Shown: in pieces, positions 61,384 through 64,000 of the stretch
How the letters are laid out: every line of letters starts with the position of its first letter
Position numbering within the stretch: the stretch's first letter is position 1
Assembly (NCBI GenBank): GCA_013368325.1
Contig: JAACJK010000057.1
Location: forward strand, 806,001-870,000
Reading direction: 5' to 3'
DNA from: Ephemerocybe angulata
Taxonomy: Eukaryota; Basidiomycota; Agaricomycetes; Agaricales; Psathyrellaceae
Length of the DNA stretch: 64,000 nucleotides
Notes under the pieces: generated by a model
What the model saw: only the letters and a program-made list of their open reading frames with translations
The model's database searches: none
What the model was told of the DNA's origin: nothing
Made by a program: the position numbers and the translations under genes

Positions 61384-61829
61384 ATATAATCTTCTCGCGT
61401 CCGATGAATGGCCTGCTTCTTGTTCTCCGTGTGTTTCGGCACATCTCTTCTAGCGTTACGATCTTCACCCCCTGTAATGTGTTATACTAGCTGTCCTTTG
61501 TAGCCCTCTGTCCGTACAACTTCTTTCCGTCACCACCAGCAATTTTCTTACCAAGTCTTTTTCTCATTCATCCTTTGTTTTTAGCTTGCCCGTTCTGCCC
61601 TGTTCTGTGGTCTGTCTGTTTTCTTGACGATAAAGTAAATAATGTATTCACACATGGTAGCCCAAACCCAATATGAGTTCCGCTTCAGAACGATACACTT
61701 TCCTTTGAGAACCGTTTGGGTGGGTGGAATGGTGATGCTGATTTGCAGGGCGAGGTTGAAGTTGCCATCACGAAATAAGCGCGGACGCGATCCTTGAGCT
61801 CCTTCCACCACAACCACCATCTTGCCGCC
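61384..61829. other. Intergenic region between importin alpha and LSM5
   Basis: 3' UTR of importin alpha and promoter of LSM5; no gene or repeat seen. Confidence 0.6.
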
Positions 61830-62371
61830 ATGGCTTCTCAAATTCTTCCTCTGGGTAGGCCACAAACTCGCGTTACCGCTTCTTACAGCACTCAAGGGAC
61901 GTGTAGAACTCATTGACAGGTGTATTGGGTCCAAGATCTGGGTCATCATGAAGAGCGAGCGTGAATTCAGCGGCACTCTGCTCGGTTTCGATGATTTCGT
62001 CAGTCAGTTCAAGCCATGCTGTCTCCCTTGTGGTTCTGCGAGGCTGATATTGCGCGGGTATTGCAGACATGGTCCTAGAGGACGTCACAGAATAGTCAGT
62101 GTGTTCGGGCTGGCTGCTGTCTTTCCCTCTGCTGGTCTAACTCAACATGTCTCCTCCTCGTCTTCCACTTTCCTTTGTATGATCGCGTTGGACGTTGCAG
62201 CGAGAACACTCCTGAGGGAAGGAAGGAGACCAAACTCGCTCAGACTCTGTTGAACGGGAACAACATCTGCATGGTGCGCTTTCTTGCTGGATCTGGTGGT
62301 GTGCGAGATGTTGACGAAGCCTCTGCGTGCAGTTGATCCCTGGAAGCGACGGGCCTAACGAGGACCAATGA
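61830..62371 (+). CDS. LSM5: U6 snRNA-associated Sm-like protein LSm5
   Basis: Five exons: 61830-61854, 61907-62002, 62067-62094, 62201-62273, 62333-62371 (86 aa, exact multiple of three). It sits in the LSm2-8 ring on U6 snRNA and the LSm1-7 ring of mRNA decay. The Sm1 motif is IDRCIGSKIWVIMKSEREFSGTLLGFDDFV and Sm2 is NGNNICMLIPG. The chain begins MASQILPLELIDR, the usual LSm5 start. A second in-frame acceptor at 61888 would add six residues (ALKGRV) before ELIDR and is a stronger splice site by sequence. The short frames elsewhere in 61600-62500 are shadows. Confidence 0.93.
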
Positions 62372-62842
62372 TCGGTCTGCAGAACGCGTCGGGGCGTCTG
62401 GGAGGGCCTTGCTTGTATGTCGTGCGTACTGTGATCTCGGATTCATGGCATATGAGTTGCACTGACGGACATCTAGGCCTAAGTTGCAAACATTATATCT
62501 GCTAGGGAACTGGACTGGGATGCCTGCCGGGCCTTCTCTAGATATCCGCGTATCTCTCCGCTACAATTTGAAGAAGCTTGCTCGCTCGTTTGAAAGGGGC
62601 AGAATGTCACAAGGCTATTAGTACAGCTCAATTATTCTGCTTGCTTGCCCACCGGTGGGGCGAAATAATAAATAAATGCTATATATGGACGAGATTTCCC
62701 AATGCGGTCGAGCTCGAATCGCGCGCGCCCGGCTGGGCGATGACAAAGCTTCGGCGGCGCGCTGAGTTCGAATACGAATCAGGATTTTCGTCGCGTCCTT
62801 TCGTTCGTCTTGTATCCTCACGCACCAGGGCACTGTGTAAGC
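62372..62842. other. Intergenic region before the transposase remnant
   Basis: No supported gene. The DNA just before 62843 probably belonged to the transposon 5' part. Confidence 0.45.
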
Positions 62843-63620
62843 ATGAGAACCCATGCAGAGCTTGCAGCTGCAGGGGCAGAGACTGCCGAGGAACTGCTTC
62901 TTTGGGCTGAGCTCTTCCAATCGGATGACTCAGGGCCCACTGGCATGCAAACGGGGAACAGTGATCTAGGTCACGACGACTTCGACAGTCAAGCCATCCT
63001 CCTCGCAGAACTGCTTGAGCTCGAAGCTGTTAACTGGCTAGAGTTTGTGCAGGATGTTCTCGGGGATGGTAAGCGTGGTCGATACAACCAGTTCCCCAAG
63101 GACGTTGATTTTTTCACCATCGCATTGCGAGCGCCTGACCGATGGTTTCGACATCTGTTTCGGTGAGTTTTGAGGTTCATTTCCATTGTGTAGATTTAAC
63201 AACATGTCTACCACAGCGTAGGCAGGGATACATTTGACAAGCTCATTGACAGGATCTCAAATGATCCTGTCTTTGTATCGACCAAAAAGCCTCAACGCCC
63301 CGTCAAGTACCAGCTTGCCTGTTTTCTCATACGCTACGGGCAGGCTGGTTCCGACAGCCTCGACACTGCGCAGAAGCTGGCAATTGGGCATGGAACAGTG
63401 TTTCTGTACTGCACGAGAGTCAGTAAAGCTCTCAGGCGTATCAAGTCGCAGGTCATCAAGTTTCCCGATGAAGCTCGACAACAGGAGATCTCGGACTACA
63501 TCGAGAGCGTCTCCGGCTTTCCCGGATGTATTGGTATTGGAGATGGATGTGTTATACCCTTCTCTGAAAAGCCTTCGGTCCAAGGAGAGACGTACATGAC
63601 TCGGAAGAAGCGTTTCGGAG
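62843..63620 (+). pseudogene. Truncated PIF/Harbinger-type DDE transposase
   Basis: Exon 62843-63162, then 63223-63620 after a GTGAGT...CACAG intron. The first part (KDVDFFTIALRAPDRWFRHLFR, then VGRDTFDKLIDRISNDPVF) and the helix-turn-helix-like LDTAQKLAIGHGTVFLYCTRVSKALRRI are those of agaricomycete Harbinger transposases. The catalytic domain starts with GCIGIGDGCVIPF, where the first DDE aspartate is expected, and GETYMTRKKRFGV. The usual next blocks (a GSxHD region with the second Asp, then the Glu region) are missing: after about 63620 no frame continues the family and a stop comes soon (63794-63796). The copy cannot make an active enzyme. Confidence 0.75.
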
Positions 63621-63943
63621 TGGCTTCGCAGCTGTGGTGCCTGTGCCACGAGGGCGGCCGCGCTTTCGGGCTGGGGGGACAGGAACCTGCTCTGCGACGC
63701 CGTTGTTGGTGTTGGGGGTATTTGCAGCAGCCTCCTGCTGTTGCTCACGGGCAAGACGATCCTAAGCGAGTATTGGCGTTCAGAAGGGCACATTAGGTCG
63801 TCAAGCAACATGTACGTACCTCCTCCATAAGCTGGGGGTCTATAGGGATGGTGGGGGCAGACCATTGGAAGCCGTCGGGCACGTAAGGTGGGGCACCGTA
63901 GTTAATGAAAGTGTGACTCCTACTCAGCGAATTGAGCTTATCC
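63552..63943 (-). CDS. AT-hook protein, C-terminal exons (5' part outside window or unresolved)
   Basis: Two joined stretches: 63943-63820 and 63761-63552, with a GTACGT...TTAG intron in phase 0. The reading begins DKLNSLSRSHTFINYGAPP and YVPDGFQWSAPTIPIDPQL, then EQQQEAAANTPNTNNG, and reaches VPPARKRGRPRGTGTTAAK. KRGRPRG is a canonical AT-hook, which binds the minor groove of AT-rich DNA. The 5' start could not be resolved; a further exon beyond 64000 is expected. Its last ~25 residues run antisense to the transposase exon and look like read-through across a junction, so the true C terminus may have been lost. Confidence 0.5.
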
Positions 63944-64000
63944 CTGCGGTGAAGTTAAAGATAAGCACTCACATTATGAGATATTAAGGTATAGAGGGTG

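Overview
The window is nuclear DNA of a basidiomycete, most likely an agaricomycete (mushroom-forming fungus). The genes are dense and sit on both strands. Most are cut by many short introns of about 47 to 70 bases with GT...AG ends. Gene models were built by hand from reading frame, splice sites and protein family; in nearly every case the summed exon length is a multiple of three, which supports the joins. The F-box protein, the GT32 glycosyltransferase, the PIF/Harbinger transposase remnant and the overall gene style fit Agaricomycetes.

Layout from left to right. 1-620: 3' end of an ASCC2/Cue3-like gene with an RGG-rich tail. 859-2676: F-box protein. 2877-3521: a complete non-autonomous hAT-type transposon (MITE). 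3863-5399: uracil-DNA glycosylase. 5702-9134: kinesin-6-like motor, divergent from the kinetochore scaffold KNL1/Spc7 (9532-13732). 14127-16187: disordered coiled-coil protein. 16405-18215: ALG10 glucosyltransferase. 18565-19905: TauD-type dioxygenase. 22526-25247: oligopeptide transporter. 25705-28698: PRP19 and SGT2 from one short shared promoter. 29345-31883: a Myb plus C2H2 zinc-finger protein, divergent from PRP17 (32073-34158). 35536-36174: a secreted precursor of 13 short repeated peptides. 36985-39720: MCM3. 41998-43535: a PDI-like protein without its CxxC site. 44290-46527: pyruvate kinase. 46843-49346: GT32 glycosyltransferase. 49815-51215: ribulose-phosphate epimerase. 51441-54166: two small secreted, probably GPI-anchored proteins. 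54351-54935: COX6A, divergent from RPN2 (55129-58561). 59486-61383: importin alpha. 61830-62371: LSM5. 62843 to the end: a truncated PIF/Harbinger transposase meeting an antisense AT-hook gene.

Most of the window is conserved housekeeping: DNA replication and repair, mitosis, splicing, proteasome, glycolysis and pentose phosphate pathway, glycosylation. The stand-out locus is the precursor at 35536-36174. It has a signal peptide and thirteen GSP(S/D/A)W cores. All but the last core are followed by a Kex2-type dibasic site, and most of the intervals carry acidic-Ala/Pro dipeptide spacers of the kind trimmed by a Ste13-type peptidase. This is the layout of the ascomycete alpha-factor precursor, in a phylum whose known mating pheromones are farnesylated CaaX peptides. 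Other points of interest are the hAT MITE with an intact 8-bp target duplication, the PDI-like protein with DGTW in place of CGHC, the Myb/C2H2 fusion and the transposon junction at the right edge.
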